Shown here one piece after another: positions 52,953-62,922 of a stretch of 64,000 bases of DNA. Position 1 is the first letter of the stretch. Every line of letters begins with the position of its first letter. The DNA lies in contig NZ_JADWYI010000001.1 of the NCBI RefSeq assembly GCF_016904885.1, positions 4,650,001 to 4,714,000 of the forward strand. Direction: 5' to 3'. The notes under the pieces are model-generated. The model had not been told where the DNA came from, did not search any database, and worked only from the letters and a program-made list of their open reading frames with translations. Origin of the DNA: Archangium primigenium (GTDB taxonomy: Bacteria; Myxococcota; Myxococcia; Myxococcales; Myxococcaceae). The position numbers were made by a program, and so were the translations under genes.

Positions 52953-55778
52953 ATGACTGTCGAGACGGGTTCTGAGGGGAAGTCTGACGCGCGCGAGAGC
53001 GCGGCTCTAACGGAGGCGGCAGGTCTGCGTGAGCGCATCGAGTCCGTCTCACGCGAGTCGGATAAGGCCCTGCGAGAGCTGAGCGCGCGGGTCGAGGCCA
53101 TCTACCGGGCGGTCGACGACCAGAAGCGCGGCGCCTCCTCCTCTGCGAAGCGGCAGGAGGAGATCGCGACCCGGCTCCAGGAGCTCTCGAAGCAGCTGGC
53201 CGGCATGGCCGAGGGAGAGGTGTTCCAGAGCACGCTCGAGCGCGCGGTGACCGGAATCAAGCGGGGGGCGGAGGCTCAGCTCGAGGAGGAGCGCGAGGAG
53301 TCCCGGCGCAAGCTGGAGCGGTCGCAGCAGGAAATCCTGGCGGAGATCGTCCGTGCGACCACCCGGGTGGACAAGGCCCTCCAGGAGCTGAGCGCCCAGT
53401 CCGATGAGCTCCAGATGACCATGGAGGAGCGGCGCAAGCTCATCCGGGACTACAAGCCGGGGACGATCGAGGAGCAGAACCAGCGGATCGCGGTGCTGCG
53501 TGGGCAGATCCACGAACTCGAGAAGGAGCGCCTGGAGTTGAGGAAGGAACGGGAGGAGCGGGTCCTCGAGCTGAAACGGCTGCAGTCGAGCCAGGGCCAC
53601 CTCTCTCAGGAAGAGCTGGAGGCGAGGCGCAAGTCCCTGGATGCCCGCGAGGCTCGGATTGGCAATGCGGAGGAGGTCCGGGTCGAGCGTGATGCGCTGC
53701 GCAAGCAGCTCGACGAGATCGAGCCCGTGCGTCTGGCCTACGAGCGGGGCCAGCAGGCCATCCGGCTGGACGCGACCCTGCGCACCCAGAACGCGGCGCT
53801 GACCAAGCAGGTCGACCAGCTCCTGGCGGACAAGGAGGAGCTGCTGGCCCAGTTGGGCAGGCGGGAGCAGGCCCTCGAGAGCAGGGACAAGCGGCTCGCG
53901 GAGCACAAGCGGACGCAAGACGAGCAGGTCAAGCGCCTGCTGGCACTGGAGGCCGACAAGGCCGACAAGGAGAAGCGCATCCAGGAGCTTGAGACCAGCG
54001 TGGAGGTCGAGCGTGAGCGCTGTGGCAAGCAGCTGGAGAGCCTCCAGGAGAAGCGGGCGGAGCTGGAGGCGTGGCACCGGCGCCTGAAGGAGGCGGAGCA
54101 GGCCGCGTTCGCCAACCGGCTCGAGGAGCGCAAACAGTTCGACACCTGGAAGCAGGAGCGCCAGCGTGAGCTCGACCTGGCGGAGAGGACGACCGAGGAG
54201 ACGGTCCGGAGGCGGGTGGCGGCGGAGAACGACGCCCAGGTGGCGGAGCTGAAGCGCTCCCTGGGAGATGCCAACGCGCAGCTCGCGAGCGTGAAGCAGA
54301 TCAAACAGCGACTCGAGTCCGAGCTGGAAGCCGCCCAACAGGCGCGTGTGGCGTTCCTCTCCGAGAAGGCGCAGCTGGAGGCGGAGGTGGAACAGGCACG
54401 TCGGGAGATGGAGGCGCTCGACCAGCGGGCCCGGGCGACGGAGCAGCATCTGGCCCAGCTGACCCCCCAGCTTGAGGGGCTCCGGGCGAGGAAGGCCGCC
54501 CTGGAGGAGGAGAACAAGGTCGCGCTTCAGGGCTTCGAGGAGCGCCGCCAGCGTGAGAAGGCGGAGCTGGACGCCCTCATTGAGCAGCGCAAGCAGCTGG
54601 AGGAACGGACGGTCGACAAGAAAAAGCGGCTCGAGCCCATCCAGTCGCACTGGGAGGCTCCCCGCCGCCGCCCGATGGTGGAGCAGCGCGAGGAGCAGCG
54701 CTGGCTCGCTGACGTGGCGGAGCGAATCGAGAGGACGGGGTTCAAGTTCCCCCGCCGTCTCCTGGAGGCCTTCCACACCTCGCTGAAGATTGCCTCGTGG
54801 GCCCCGCTGACCGCGCTCGCCGGCGTGAGCGGCACTGGTAAGTCCGAGCTCCCCCGGCTCTACGCGCACTGCGGGGGAATCCGCTTCCTCTCCGTTCCCG
54901 TCCAGCCCAACTGGGACAGCCCCCAGGATCTCTTCGGCTTCTTCAACTACATGGATGGGCGCTTCCGGGCGACGGACCTCGTGCGTGCGCTCTACCAGAG
55001 CCAGCAGCCGCCAACGGAGGGGTTCAACGATGGCATGCTCCTCGTGCTGCTCGATGAGATGAACCGCGCCCGGTTCGAGCTCTACTTCAGCGAGCTGTTG
55101 AGTCGGCTGGAGTCACGCCGCGGAGCGGGGACGGAAGATGAGAGGTGCTTGCAGGTGGACCTCGGGGCGGGGGTCAATCCACTCAAGCTCCCGCTCGGGC
55201 AGAACGTGCTCTTCGTCGGCACCATGAACGAGGATGAGAGCACGTACAGCCTCTCGGACATGGTGCTCGATCGCGGCAACGTGCTGTCCTTCCCGCGGCC
55301 CCGCCGCCTGAAGCGCCGCGAGTTCTTGCAGACCCTGACGCCGCGGAACGAGGTGCTGTCGCACGACACGTGGAGTGGGTGGATTCGAGAGCCCGCGAAG
55401 CTGCCGGACGAGGCGCGGGAGGCCATCACCCGGACGCTCGAGCAGGTGAACGAGGCGCTTGCACTCGTGAACCGCGCCATCGGTCACCGCGTGCTCCAGG
55501 CTGTCGAGAGCTACGTGGTGAACTATCCTGGGGACCTCACCTCCGAGCAGGCCTGGACGACGGCGCTGGAGGATCAGCTCGCCCAGAAGATCATGCCCAA
55601 GCTCCGGGGCATCGAGCTGGACAGCCAGGCGGGAGGCGAGTGCCTCGACGCCATCTCCTCGGTGCTCCAGGAGCAGGCTCCCGCGCTGCGCCGCGACTTC
55701 GAGCAGTCTCGCGAGCGCTCGCAGGGGGCCTTCATCTGGTCCAGCTCCTCCTACCTCGACGGGAAGGGGGATGCTTGA
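52953..55778 (+). CDS. Coiled-coil McrB-like AAA+ NTPase (CoCoNuT CnuB-like)
   Basis: About 941 residues from the ATG at 52953, chosen because it follows the sigma-54 promoter and has GGGGGAG about 8 nt upstream. Residues 20-560 are a very long heptad-rich coiled coil (Glu, Lys, Arg, Leu and Gln dominate). The AAA+ domain follows: Walker A LAGVSGTGKSELPRLYA near 620-635, Walker B LLVLLDEMNRARFELYFSELL near 695-715, and VGTMNEDEST near 755, the McrB-type sensor/nucleotide-specificity motif. A long coiled coil fused to an McrB-type domain is the hallmark of CoCoNuT systems, a class of type IV restriction relatives proposed to act on RNA. GTP use and target are inferences. Confidence 0.78.
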   Translation: MTVETGSEGKSDARESAALTEAAGLRERIESVSRESDKALRELSARVEAIYRAVDDQKRGASSSAKRQEEIATRLQELSKQLAGMAEGEVFQSTLERAVTGIKRGAEAQLEEEREESRRKLERSQQEILAEIVRATTRVDKALQELSAQSDELQMTMEERRKLIRDYKPGTIEEQNQRIAVLRGQIHELEKERLELRKEREERVLELKRLQSSQGHLSQEELEARRKSLDAREARIGNAEEVRVERDALRKQLDEIEPVRLAYERGQQAIRLDATLRTQNAALTKQVDQLLADKEELLAQLGRREQALESRDKRLAEHKRTQDEQVKRLLALEADKADKEKRIQELETSVEVERERCGKQLESLQEKRAELEAWHRRLKEAEQAAFANRLEERKQFDTWKQERQRELDLAERTTEETVRRRVAAENDAQVAELKRSLGDANAQLASVKQIKQRLESELEAAQQARVAFLSEKAQLEAEVEQARREMEALDQRARATEQHLAQLTPQLEGLRARKAALEEENKVALQGFEERRQREKAELDALIEQRKQLEERTVDKKKRLEPIQSHWEAPRRRPMVEQREEQRWLADVAERIERTGFKFPRRLLEAFHTSLKIASWAPLTALAGVSGTGKSELPRLYAHCGGIRFLSVPVQPNWDSPQDLFGFFNYMDGRFRATDLVRALYQSQQPPTEGFNDGMLLVLLDEMNRARFELYFSELLSRLESRRGAGTEDERCLQVDLGAGVNPLKLPLGQNVLFVGTMNEDESTYSLSDMVLDRGNVLSFPRPRRLKRREFLQTLTPRNEVLSHDTWSGWIREPAKLPDEAREAITRTLEQVNEALALVNRAIGHRVLQAVESYVVNYPGDLTSEQAWTTALEDQLAQKIMPKLRGIELDSQAGGECLDAISSVLQEQAPALRRDFEQSRERSQGAFIWSSSSYLDGKGDA

Positions 55779-58700
55779 GCACCGCCGCCACGTCGCCGGG
55801 AGTCGGCGAGCCCGACCCGGACGAACTGGAGCGACGTGCCTCCGAGGTGAGGAGGGGCGGAGCGGATGCGCTCGGGGCCCGGTGGGCCGCGCTCGTCCTG
55901 GCCGAGCACGTCATCGCCACCGCGGCCGAGCTGGATGTCTCGACGGGTCGGCCGTTGGCGACGCCGTTGCTCCAGGCCCTCGCCCGCCTTCGGGAAGACA
56001 CGCGTGAGGGGCGCTGGCCCCTGCCTCGCGACGGGCTGGCTCGGATGGTGGGCCTCGCGGTGGAGGCGCTTGAGCGCATCGTGGCCTCGCCCCGCTGGCG
56101 TCCTCAACGGACGCGAGTCCGGCTCCAGCCCGAGAAGGTTCGCCAGCAGGACGTGAAGTGCCTCACCTGGCTGGCGCGCCAGCCGGGCGTCACGTTGCAG
56201 GAGAAGAGCGTGTCGGCCCGTCAGGTGCTCGGCGTCGTCCGGGAGCGCAACCACGACACCCCCGAGAATCGCCTCGTGCAGCGGGTGCTCCTGGGGCTCG
56301 ACCGGCTCGTCCGGAAGCGGCTCGAGGCCTGTCACCAGAAGGAGTTCGACCTGTTGGTGCCAGCCCTCGAGGAGGAACTGCGGCGGCTGCGCCGGCTGGT
56401 GCGTCGGGAGTTGGAGGCCTCGCCGCTGGCCGGTGTGGTGCCGAGCCTCCGTCCCGAGCCCAACAACGTGCTCCTGGGAGACCCGGACTATTCCCGGGCC
56501 TGGCGTGCCTTCCGCTGGCAGGGCTCCCGGGACGCGCAGGCCGCGCGGATCCTACGGCAGCAGGACGCGCGACTCTCGGCGGCGCTGGGGGCTCTGGTGC
56601 TCGCGACGATGGCCGGGCGCAAGGATGTCGTCCTCGAGAACGTGCTCGTTGGGGCCGAGCTGGAGGGGCTGCCCGGGTCGGGCTTCGGGCTGAGCATCCC
56701 GAAGACGCCGCTGCTGGCCGCGCCGTCCGCGGGGCGGGTGGGACTTCTCCTGTTCGAAGCCCGGAGCGCGGAGGGCTGGCACCTCGAACAGCGCCTCTTC
56801 GCCGGGGAGGCCATTCTGGAGCAGGTCGACGTCCGGGCCTTCACGCTCTCCGCCACCTTTCAAGAGGACGCGGAGCCTCTCCCGGGGCGGGGGCTCCCCG
56901 GGCGGGTCCTCCTTCGGGCCGAGGGCCACGAGGAGTCGCTCGAGTTCCTCGCGGATGCCGAGGGGTTGCGGAGCGTGGGCCGGGTGCTCTCGGAGCGCTG
57001 GTTGGGACCCGAGGCGGATGCCTCCGCTGTCCTCCTCCTGCCGCGTGAGGGAATGCCCAGGCGGGAGGGGGCCCGGTGGGTAGGGTGGGACGTTTCCACG
57101 CCCACGCTCCAGGTGGCGTCCGGGCTGGACGCCTCCTCGCACAGGGGACTGTCGCTCGTCGGTCGCCAGCGCTCGGATGGGCGATGGTTCGTTGGGAGCG
57201 AGGGCCTCTCGCTGCTGGGCGCGGCGCCGAGCCTCGGGGGACCGGAGGTGCTCGCGCGTCTCACCCGCGTGGGGACGGAGCCCGCTCTGCAGGAGCAGGC
57301 CAGGACGGTGATGTCGACTCTGTTCCGTGCGGCGCTCGAGGCGGGAAACGGCCCGGGCGTGGGGGGCTCCCTGGCCATCGCGGTTCCGGACGGCACCGAC
57401 GAGCTCGGGTTGAGCCTGCTGCGCGAGGCGCTCCCCGCGAGCCAGCTCGGCGCGCTCTTCGTTCCTTCCTCGGTCGCGATGGCGCTCGAGTGGCGTCGGG
57501 GGCGGGGCTCTCCTCCCGTCGACAAGTCGGAGCCGGTGATCGTGCTGAACTCCCAGGCGCCAGGGCTCACGGTGACGTACCTCGAGCTGCTGCGCGACAA
57601 GGAGGCTGACAAGGCCGAGGAGCCCTTCGTCTGGCAGCGTGCGCTCCCATTTGAGGCGCTCGATGAGGCTCACGGCGTCTCCGCGTTGGCCTGGGAGCGG
57701 ATGCTGGCGCGAGAGGCCGTTGTCCGGGCCTCGGGAGGCTCCCTGGAGGATCCCCTGCTGCGGAGGAGCGCCGAGCGCCTGGTCGAGGGTGGGTTGCTCT
57801 CGGCCCTCCTGGAGGATCCGGCGGGGCGGCCGGTGCTCGTTCCCCTCGGCGAGGAGGGACGTGGCTGGCTGCGTCTCGAGCGTCACCACGTCGAGCCGGC
57901 CGCGGCCGTGCCTATCTGGCTGGACGCCTTCCGCCGCTGGCTGGATGCGTTCGAGCGGAGCGGGGGCGGGGAGCGGCTCCGGGCCCAGGTGAATGGACGG
58001 CCTTTCACGTTCCTCCTCGCGGGAGCGCCTTTCGACCAGGCTGCCCTCCGAGACGGCGCGCGCGCCGAGCTGACCCGCTACTACGCACCGAAGCATGTCG
58101 AGGTGCTCGAGGGCGGAGCGGGGGCGCTCGCACGAGGAGCCCGGGAGGCCCTGACGCGGCGTGCTCGCGGTGTGCCCACCTGGAGTGACACGCTCCCGCC
58201 CCTCCGGCTGGAGATTGACACCGAGCGGGGGCCCGAGTGGATTGACCTGCTCGACGGGAATCGCACGGTTCGTCCGGGCGAGCGTGTCGCGGTGACCATC
58301 TCCCAGCAGCTCGTGCTTCCCTCCGGCGAGCGCCGCATCTTCTTCCCACTGTCGCGGGATCGCGGCTCGGACCGGGCCACCGCCGGGTTCGTCGCCGCCC
58401 TCGAGCACGAGTCCTTTCCGCTGACGCAGCCGGTGAAGGTCCGGCTCTCGGTGGACTTCCACTACGCGCAGGATGCCTTCAGGGTCCACGTGCTCCCCGT
58501 CGAGTCCGCCCCCTTCACGGCGCTCGAGTTCCGCTGGGAGGCGGGCACTCGTGATGCACGTGAGGACATCTGCGACCTGGCGCCGGAAGTCCCAGAGGGG
58601 CTCCCCTGGGACGAGTCCGATCCCGACGTGGGTCGGCTCGTCGAGGCCGTGGGGAGGTTGCGCGAGCGGAGCGTGAAGCTCTTCCGGGGGAATGTGATCG

Positions 58701-59620
58701 CGGACGTGAAGGACCCCAAGAAGCGGGCTACATTCCTCGAGGGCGTGAAGGAGGTGCTCAAGTGCCTCTCGGACGTGGAGTCGGGGATGAAGGGCCTGTG
58801 GTGTGGCTCGCGGCTCCCAGGCCCTCCCGTGTGCGTCACGTCCACGCTCCTGGAGCTGCTGCCCCTGCTGCTGGAATTCGGTGGCCTTCCGGAGGAGCCC
58901 GCTCGCGGCTCCAAGAAGAGCCAGCCCCTGACGAAGTCCTCGCTGTGGTCGGACAAGCAGGTCGGGACGGAGCTCGACAAGCTGCGGAGCGCGGCGCTCG
59001 TGACGCTCGGGCTCCTGCGGGGGGATGCACCCGCGGCGGTGCTCCCCGAACTCCTCAAGCGCGCCCGCCAGGAGCCCGGAGCGCAGCGCCTCGTCGAGGC
59101 TGTCGGCCGGCAGCTCTCTTCGAGCAACAGGCCCGTGGTCGCGGAGGCCCTGCGGTGGCTCGGGGCGCAGCTCGAATGGGGTGACAGGGTGCGGCCCCAG
59201 TCGCTCAAGCTGCCGCTCTGGGCCCTGGCCACTGGCTTCTGGTCGACCCCGTCCGCCGTGTCGGAGCTGTCCGCCGAGGACACCTCGCGCCTGGCGACGT
59301 CCTGTGAGGCGCTGCTCACGCGGATCGCCGACGAGTGGCATGCCGAGCGGGTGGGTGCGGATCTCTATACGGAGACGTTGGCGGTGTTGCTCGGCCTGCT
59401 ACGATTGCGCCCCGACACGCGGGAGCAGCGGCTGGTGGCGGGGACTCCAGAGGCGGAGCGTCTGGCGATCGTGACCGAGCGCGCCGCCGCGGCGCTCTCG
59501 AGGGCGGAGCGGCCAACGCGCTTCCGATTGAAGCTGGGGGATGGGGAGAATTTCTCCAACGTGGTGTGCAACGCGCTCCGCGGGCAGCGGCGTGTGCGTG
59601 TCTGGGCATTCGAGGAATGA
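55775..59620 (+). CDS. DUF2357 (McrC-type) protein with Hsp70/actin-like (ASKHA) middle domain
   Basis: About 1281 residues. The TTG at 55775 overlaps the previous stop (TTGA) and has AAGGGGG upstream. Residues 1-330 look like DUF2357, the N-terminal part of McrC relatives (TPENRLVQRVLLGLDRLV near 164; PLAGVVPSLRPEPNNVLLGD). From about 430 to 800 an Hsp70-like pattern appears: WVGWDVSTPTLQVAS, LAIAVPDGTDELGLSLL, LGALFVPSSVAMALEW, PVIVLNSQAPGLTVTYLEL and VEVLEGGAGALARGAREAL, matching phosphate-1, connect, phosphate-2 and adenosine motifs in order. The phosphate-2 glycines are partly lost, so ATP hydrolysis is doubtful. A beta-rich part and a helical C-terminus follow. I see no PD-(D/E)XK nuclease, unlike usual McrC. 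Confidence 0.6.
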   Translation: MSTAATSPGVGEPDPDELERRASEVRRGGADALGARWAALVLAEHVIATAAELDVSTGRPLATPLLQALARLREDTREGRWPLPRDGLARMVGLAVEALERIVASPRWRPQRTRVRLQPEKVRQQDVKCLTWLARQPGVTLQEKSVSARQVLGVVRERNHDTPENRLVQRVLLGLDRLVRKRLEACHQKEFDLLVPALEEELRRLRRLVRRELEASPLAGVVPSLRPEPNNVLLGDPDYSRAWRAFRWQGSRDAQAARILRQQDARLSAALGALVLATMAGRKDVVLENVLVGAELEGLPGSGFGLSIPKTPLLAAPSAGRVGLLLFEARSAEGWHLEQRLFAGEAILEQVDVRAFTLSATFQEDAEPLPGRGLPGRVLLRAEGHEESLEFLADAEGLRSVGRVLSERWLGPEADASAVLLLPREGMPRREGARWVGWDVSTPTLQVASGLDASSHRGLSLVGRQRSDGRWFVGSEGLSLLGAAPSLGGPEVLARLTRVGTEPALQEQARTVMSTLFRAALEAGNGPGVGGSLAIAVPDGTDELGLSLLREALPASQLGALFVPSSVAMALEWRRGRGSPPVDKSEPVIVLNSQAPGLTVTYLELLRDKEADKAEEPFVWQRALPFEALDEAHGVSALAWERMLAREAVVRASGGSLEDPLLRRSAERLVEGGLLSALLEDPAGRPVLVPLGEEGRGWLRLERHHVEPAAAVPIWLDAFRRWLDAFERSGGGERLRAQVNGRPFTFLLAGAPFDQAALRDGARAELTRYYAPKHVEVLEGGAGALARGAREALTRRARGVPTWSDTLPPLRLEIDTERGPEWIDLLDGNRTVRPGERVAVTISQQLVLPSGERRIFFPLSRDRGSDRATAGFVAALEHESFPLTQPVKVRLSVDFHYAQDAFRVHVLPVESAPFTALEFRWEAGTRDAREDICDLAPEVPEGLPWDESDPDVGRLVEAVGRLRERSVKLFRGNVIADVKDPKKRATFLEGVKEVLKCLSDVESGMKGLWCGSRLPGPPVCVTSTLLELLPLLLEFGGLPEEPARGSKKSQPLTKSSLWSDKQVGTELDKLRSAALVTLGLLRGDAPAAVLPELLKRARQEPGAQRLVEAVGRQLSSSNRPVVAEALRWLGAQLEWGDRVRPQSLKLPLWALATGFWSTPSAVSELSAEDTSRLATSCEALLTRIADEWHAERVGADLYTETLAVLLGLLRLRPDTREQRLVAGTPEAERLAIVTERAAAALSRAERPTRFRLKLGDGENFSNVVCNALRGQRRVRVWAFEE

Positions 59621-62600
59621 TCGTGAACCACCATCGCAACTTCCTGCATTGGACCATCGGCTTTACCCGCTCCTGGCCCGTCCGTTGCCCGGCGAGTGAG
59701 CTCCCTCCCGCGGACCGTGAAAGGCTCCACCGCTGGGGCCAGGTGGTGGACGGTCCCCGGCTCACCCTTCTGGTGGAAGGCAAGCATGTGCCGCTCTCGT
59801 TTCCGAATCCGGCCCTCGTGCGCGAGGTGCGGCAGGCCCTCCGGCAGGCCAGCCCTCCAGTGGCCTTCCGCATCCGGCTCGAGAAGGAGGCGGACCGCAC
59901 GGATTCGTGGGCCGGTGAGCTGGAGCTGGTGCAGACCTCCCTGCCGGCCTCCCTCGAGGGCACCGTCGGGATTGTTTTCCCGGAGGCTCTCTGGGGGAGC
60001 CTGCCGGACACGGAGCGTCAGCGGGTGTTGGGGGGAATCCGGGGGGCGTTGACCTTCGAATGTGGCGGAGCGCCCACGCTCGTGGTGGATGCGCCCCTGC
60101 TGTCGCTGGAGTCAGAGCGGGGGGCTCCGCGGCTTGAGCTCGTCCTCGATGACCGACGTCGCCTCGTGGTGCGGATCGACGGGGTCCCGGGGCAGCAGTG
60201 GCTGGTCGTGGAGGCCATCCAGCCAGCCAAGGGAGGAGTCGAGCTGCATGCCGGGCGGCTCATCTCCCTGCAACGCGAGCCGGTGCTCACCGTCTCCGAG
60301 TCGACCGGGCCGCGCTCGGACCTGACCGCGCTGGTGCCACCGACCCAGGAGCTCCTGCGCGCGTGGCTGCAGTACGAGGGGCTCGAGTATGCGCGGGACC
60401 AGGAACTCTTCGAGCGTCGCGGCGAAGCGCCTCTGGAGTTCAACGAGATGGAGATCGCGGACTCCGAGAGCTTCGACGTGGCGATTGTCAATGCCACGGC
60501 CGCCGAGCAGTGGCTCGGAGAGCGAGGGCGCATGGGCGGCAATCTCGGCATCGACGTGCAGGTCGCCGCCATGGCTGGAAACGAGCCTCCGCGGCTGGCG
60601 ATCCTTGAGCGCTTTCTCGAGCGCAAGGACGAGGGACGGCTCTTCGCGCGCCTGCGCTTCGAATCGGAGTCGGATCGGCCGCCGACCCTGGGGCGCATCC
60701 TGGTCCGGGAGAACCAGGGGTCCGCGTCCGCGCGCAAGCGCCGCGCCAAGGTTCTCGAGCGGCTACGGAGCGGAAAGTTCGCCAGCCCCCGGCTCCTGGA
60801 GCACCTGCTCGACCCCTCAAGGGTTCAGCCCGTCACCGCGAAGCTGGAGACATTTCTCCGGAAAAATCGCAAGAAGTCGCTGGAGGAGCGGCAGGCCGAG
60901 GCGGTCGCCAAGGCCGCGAAGCTGCCCGCGCTGTTGCTCATCCAGGGACCCCCGGGCACGGGAAAGACGGAGGTCATCGTGGAGCTCGTGCACGAGCTCC
61001 GGGCCCGTTATGGAGAGCGCCAGGAGGGGGTGGGGCCCTTCCGGGTCCTGATCGCGGGAGCCCACAACGATGCCGTGAAGAACGCCTTCCGCCGCCTGGA
61101 CGGCATGGTGGTTCGCGTGGTGACGGCGGAGAAACAGGAGCAAACCTCGCTTGAGGAGCAGAGTGCCCGGCGCGGTCAGGACATCGCCAGAAAGGCCCGG
61201 GCGCGGATCGCGGGCAGCGTGACCTTCCAGCTCATTCAAGCGCAGAGGGAGCTCCGGGATCGGCTCGTCCTCGCTCGGCGGGCCATCCTCGACAGCGGCG
61301 TGGAGCAGGCGATGCCGCGCCTGGCCGAGTTGGTGGAGATGGGGCTCGAGCGGCTGTTGACCGGCAGCCACCTCCAGGAACTCCAGGCGCTGCTGGGTCG
61401 GCTCGAGGCGCTCCGGAGCGCGGCGGAGTGCGCACCGGCTCGGGACGAGGGGAGCGCCGCGGTGAGCGCCGCGCTCCAGCGGCTTGTTCAGGTTCCGCTC
61501 CCCGGACCCGGCGCGAGTCCGACGGCCCTGCTGGCACCCCTCGGGGAGCTCGAGGCGGCGCGGGAGGCCGTCTTGAGCAGCCAGGAGACCCTCTCCGAGG
61601 AGTTGCTCCTCCAGGCGGATGCCTGGCTCTCGCTGAAGCCCCGCATCGAGCAGGCGGTGAATCGTGGGAGCGGCTGGAGCCAAGCGTTGCACGCGCGCGC
61701 GGCCGAGTTAGTCCGGATGGAGGTCCTCCCTTCTGATCCCTCCCCGCCCGCCGCGAGTACGCCCACGGTGCACGAGGAGGTGCTGCACTCCCTTGAGCGT
61801 GAGGGCCTGCTGTGGTGCGAGGAGGCGCTTCGGCTGATCTCCGGGCAGCTGACGGAGCTGATGCGGCGGGAGGAGGTCGTACTCGACCAGTGGATCCGCG
61901 CGTTGGAGGAGGATCCCCGCCTCTTTCATACGCTTCAGTCCACGTACGCGCCCATCTCCGCCGCGACCTGTCAAAAGGCCGCCGACACGCTCGACGCGGA
62001 GGATGACTTCTACGACGTCGTCATCGTGGATGAGGCCGCGCGGGCGGGGATCGACGTGTTGATTCCCATGGCGCTCGGGCGACACGTCATCCTGGTGGGA
62101 GACCACCGGCAGCTGCCTCCGTATGTCGAGGAGCAGATCTGGCGGCAGCTCGATAGCGGACTCCAGGAGCGTGTCGACATGGGGTCCTCCCTCTTCGACT
62201 GGCTCCGGCAGCGGCTGCCGAAGGAGAACTTCATCGCGCTCGACAAGCAGTTCCGGATGCACGAGGAGATCGGCCGCCTAGTCTCAAGGGCCTTCTATGA
62301 GCCCGAGGTCGTGCTCCGGCACCACTGGGAGGGCCCGCGGGCCGAGGAGCGCAAGCTCGACCTGGGGCTCTTCGGCAATCAACCCACCGTGTGGGTGGAC
62401 ACGAAGGATCGGCCTGACAAGGAGTGCGACTGCAACGAGGAGAACGGGTACGAGGAGGAGGTGATCTTCAAACTCCTGGAGTCGATTCCGCGCGAGAAAC
62501 TCAGCGCCTTGCGTGAGAAGCACGGGGCGGTTCCCATCGCGGTGCTCGCGTTCTACAAGCGGCAGCGGCAGCGCCTGGAGGAGCGCCTCCTGAGCAAGCC

Positions 62601-62922
62601 CTCCTGGCTGAGGGAGGCCGTGGAGATCACCACCGTCCAGAGCTCCCAGGGGCGCGAGTTTCCGCTGGTCCTCATCGCCACGACAAAGAGTACGCGGCAG
62701 CGGAAGATCGGCTTCCTCAAGGATCAGAGCTCGGCCAACGTGGCCATCTCGCGTGCGCAGTCCCAGGTCATCATCCTCGGCGACTCGGAGACGCTCGCGG
62801 CGGAGCAGCACGGGCGAGGAGAGCCGCCGTGGCGGAAGGTGTTCGGTCTGCTTCAAATCCAGAGCGTCGAGCTGCCTTCCCCGAACATCGTCCTCGCTTC
62901 AGAGGTGCGCTCATGGACTTGA
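59617..62922 (+). CDS. UPF1-like superfamily 1 helicase (CoCoNuT CnuH-like)
   Basis: About 1101 residues; ATG at 59617 overlaps the previous stop (ATGA). The first 420 residues are a family-specific N-terminal region. Helicase motifs: GPPGTGKTEVIVELVHEL near 443-460 (I), VVIVDEAARAGID near 800 (II), HVILVGDHRQLPPYVEEQ (III), LDKQFRMHEEIGRLVSRAFY (IV), TTVQSSQGREFPLVLIATTK (V) and NVAISRAQSQVIILGD (VI). A helical insertion of about 300 residues lies between motifs I and II. UPF1-type SF1 helicases unwind RNA or DNA 5' to 3'; they accompany CoCoNuT gene pairs, supporting that assignment. Confidence 0.85.
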   Translation: MIVNHHRNFLHWTIGFTRSWPVRCPASELPPADRERLHRWGQVVDGPRLTLLVEGKHVPLSFPNPALVREVRQALRQASPPVAFRIRLEKEADRTDSWAGELELVQTSLPASLEGTVGIVFPEALWGSLPDTERQRVLGGIRGALTFECGGAPTLVVDAPLLSLESERGAPRLELVLDDRRRLVVRIDGVPGQQWLVVEAIQPAKGGVELHAGRLISLQREPVLTVSESTGPRSDLTALVPPTQELLRAWLQYEGLEYARDQELFERRGEAPLEFNEMEIADSESFDVAIVNATAAEQWLGERGRMGGNLGIDVQVAAMAGNEPPRLAILERFLERKDEGRLFARLRFESESDRPPTLGRILVRENQGSASARKRRAKVLERLRSGKFASPRLLEHLLDPSRVQPVTAKLETFLRKNRKKSLEERQAEAVAKAAKLPALLLIQGPPGTGKTEVIVELVHELRARYGERQEGVGPFRVLIAGAHNDAVKNAFRRLDGMVVRVVTAEKQEQTSLEEQSARRGQDIARKARARIAGSVTFQLIQAQRELRDRLVLARRAILDSGVEQAMPRLAELVEMGLERLLTGSHLQELQALLGRLEALRSAAECAPARDEGSAAVSAALQRLVQVPLPGPGASPTALLAPLGELEAAREAVLSSQETLSEELLLQADAWLSLKPRIEQAVNRGSGWSQALHARAAELVRMEVLPSDPSPPAASTPTVHEEVLHSLEREGLLWCEEALRLISGQLTELMRREEVVLDQWIRALEEDPRLFHTLQSTYAPISAATCQKAADTLDAEDDFYDVVIVDEAARAGIDVLIPMALGRHVILVGDHRQLPPYVEEQIWRQLDSGLQERVDMGSSLFDWLRQRLPKENFIALDKQFRMHEEIGRLVSRAFYEPEVVLRHHWEGPRAEERKLDLGLFGNQPTVWVDTKDRPDKECDCNEENGYEEEVIFKLLESIPREKLSALREKHGAVPIAVLAFYKRQRQRLEERLLSKPSWLREAVEITTVQSSQGREFPLVLIATTKSTRQRKIGFLKDQSSANVAISRAQSQVIILGDSETLAAEQHGRGEPPWRKVFGLLQIQSVELPSPNIVLASEVRSWT

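Noticed and set aside
53049-54869. Leu-rich minus-strand open frame opposite the coiled-coil region
   Set aside because: The Leu richness mirrors Glu/Lys/Gln codons of the coiled coil; it has no start signal of its own.
56552-59341. 929-codon minus-strand open frame opposite the DUF2357 gene
   Set aside because: Arg/Pro/Gly-rich reading without domains, a typical antisense artefact in this base composition.
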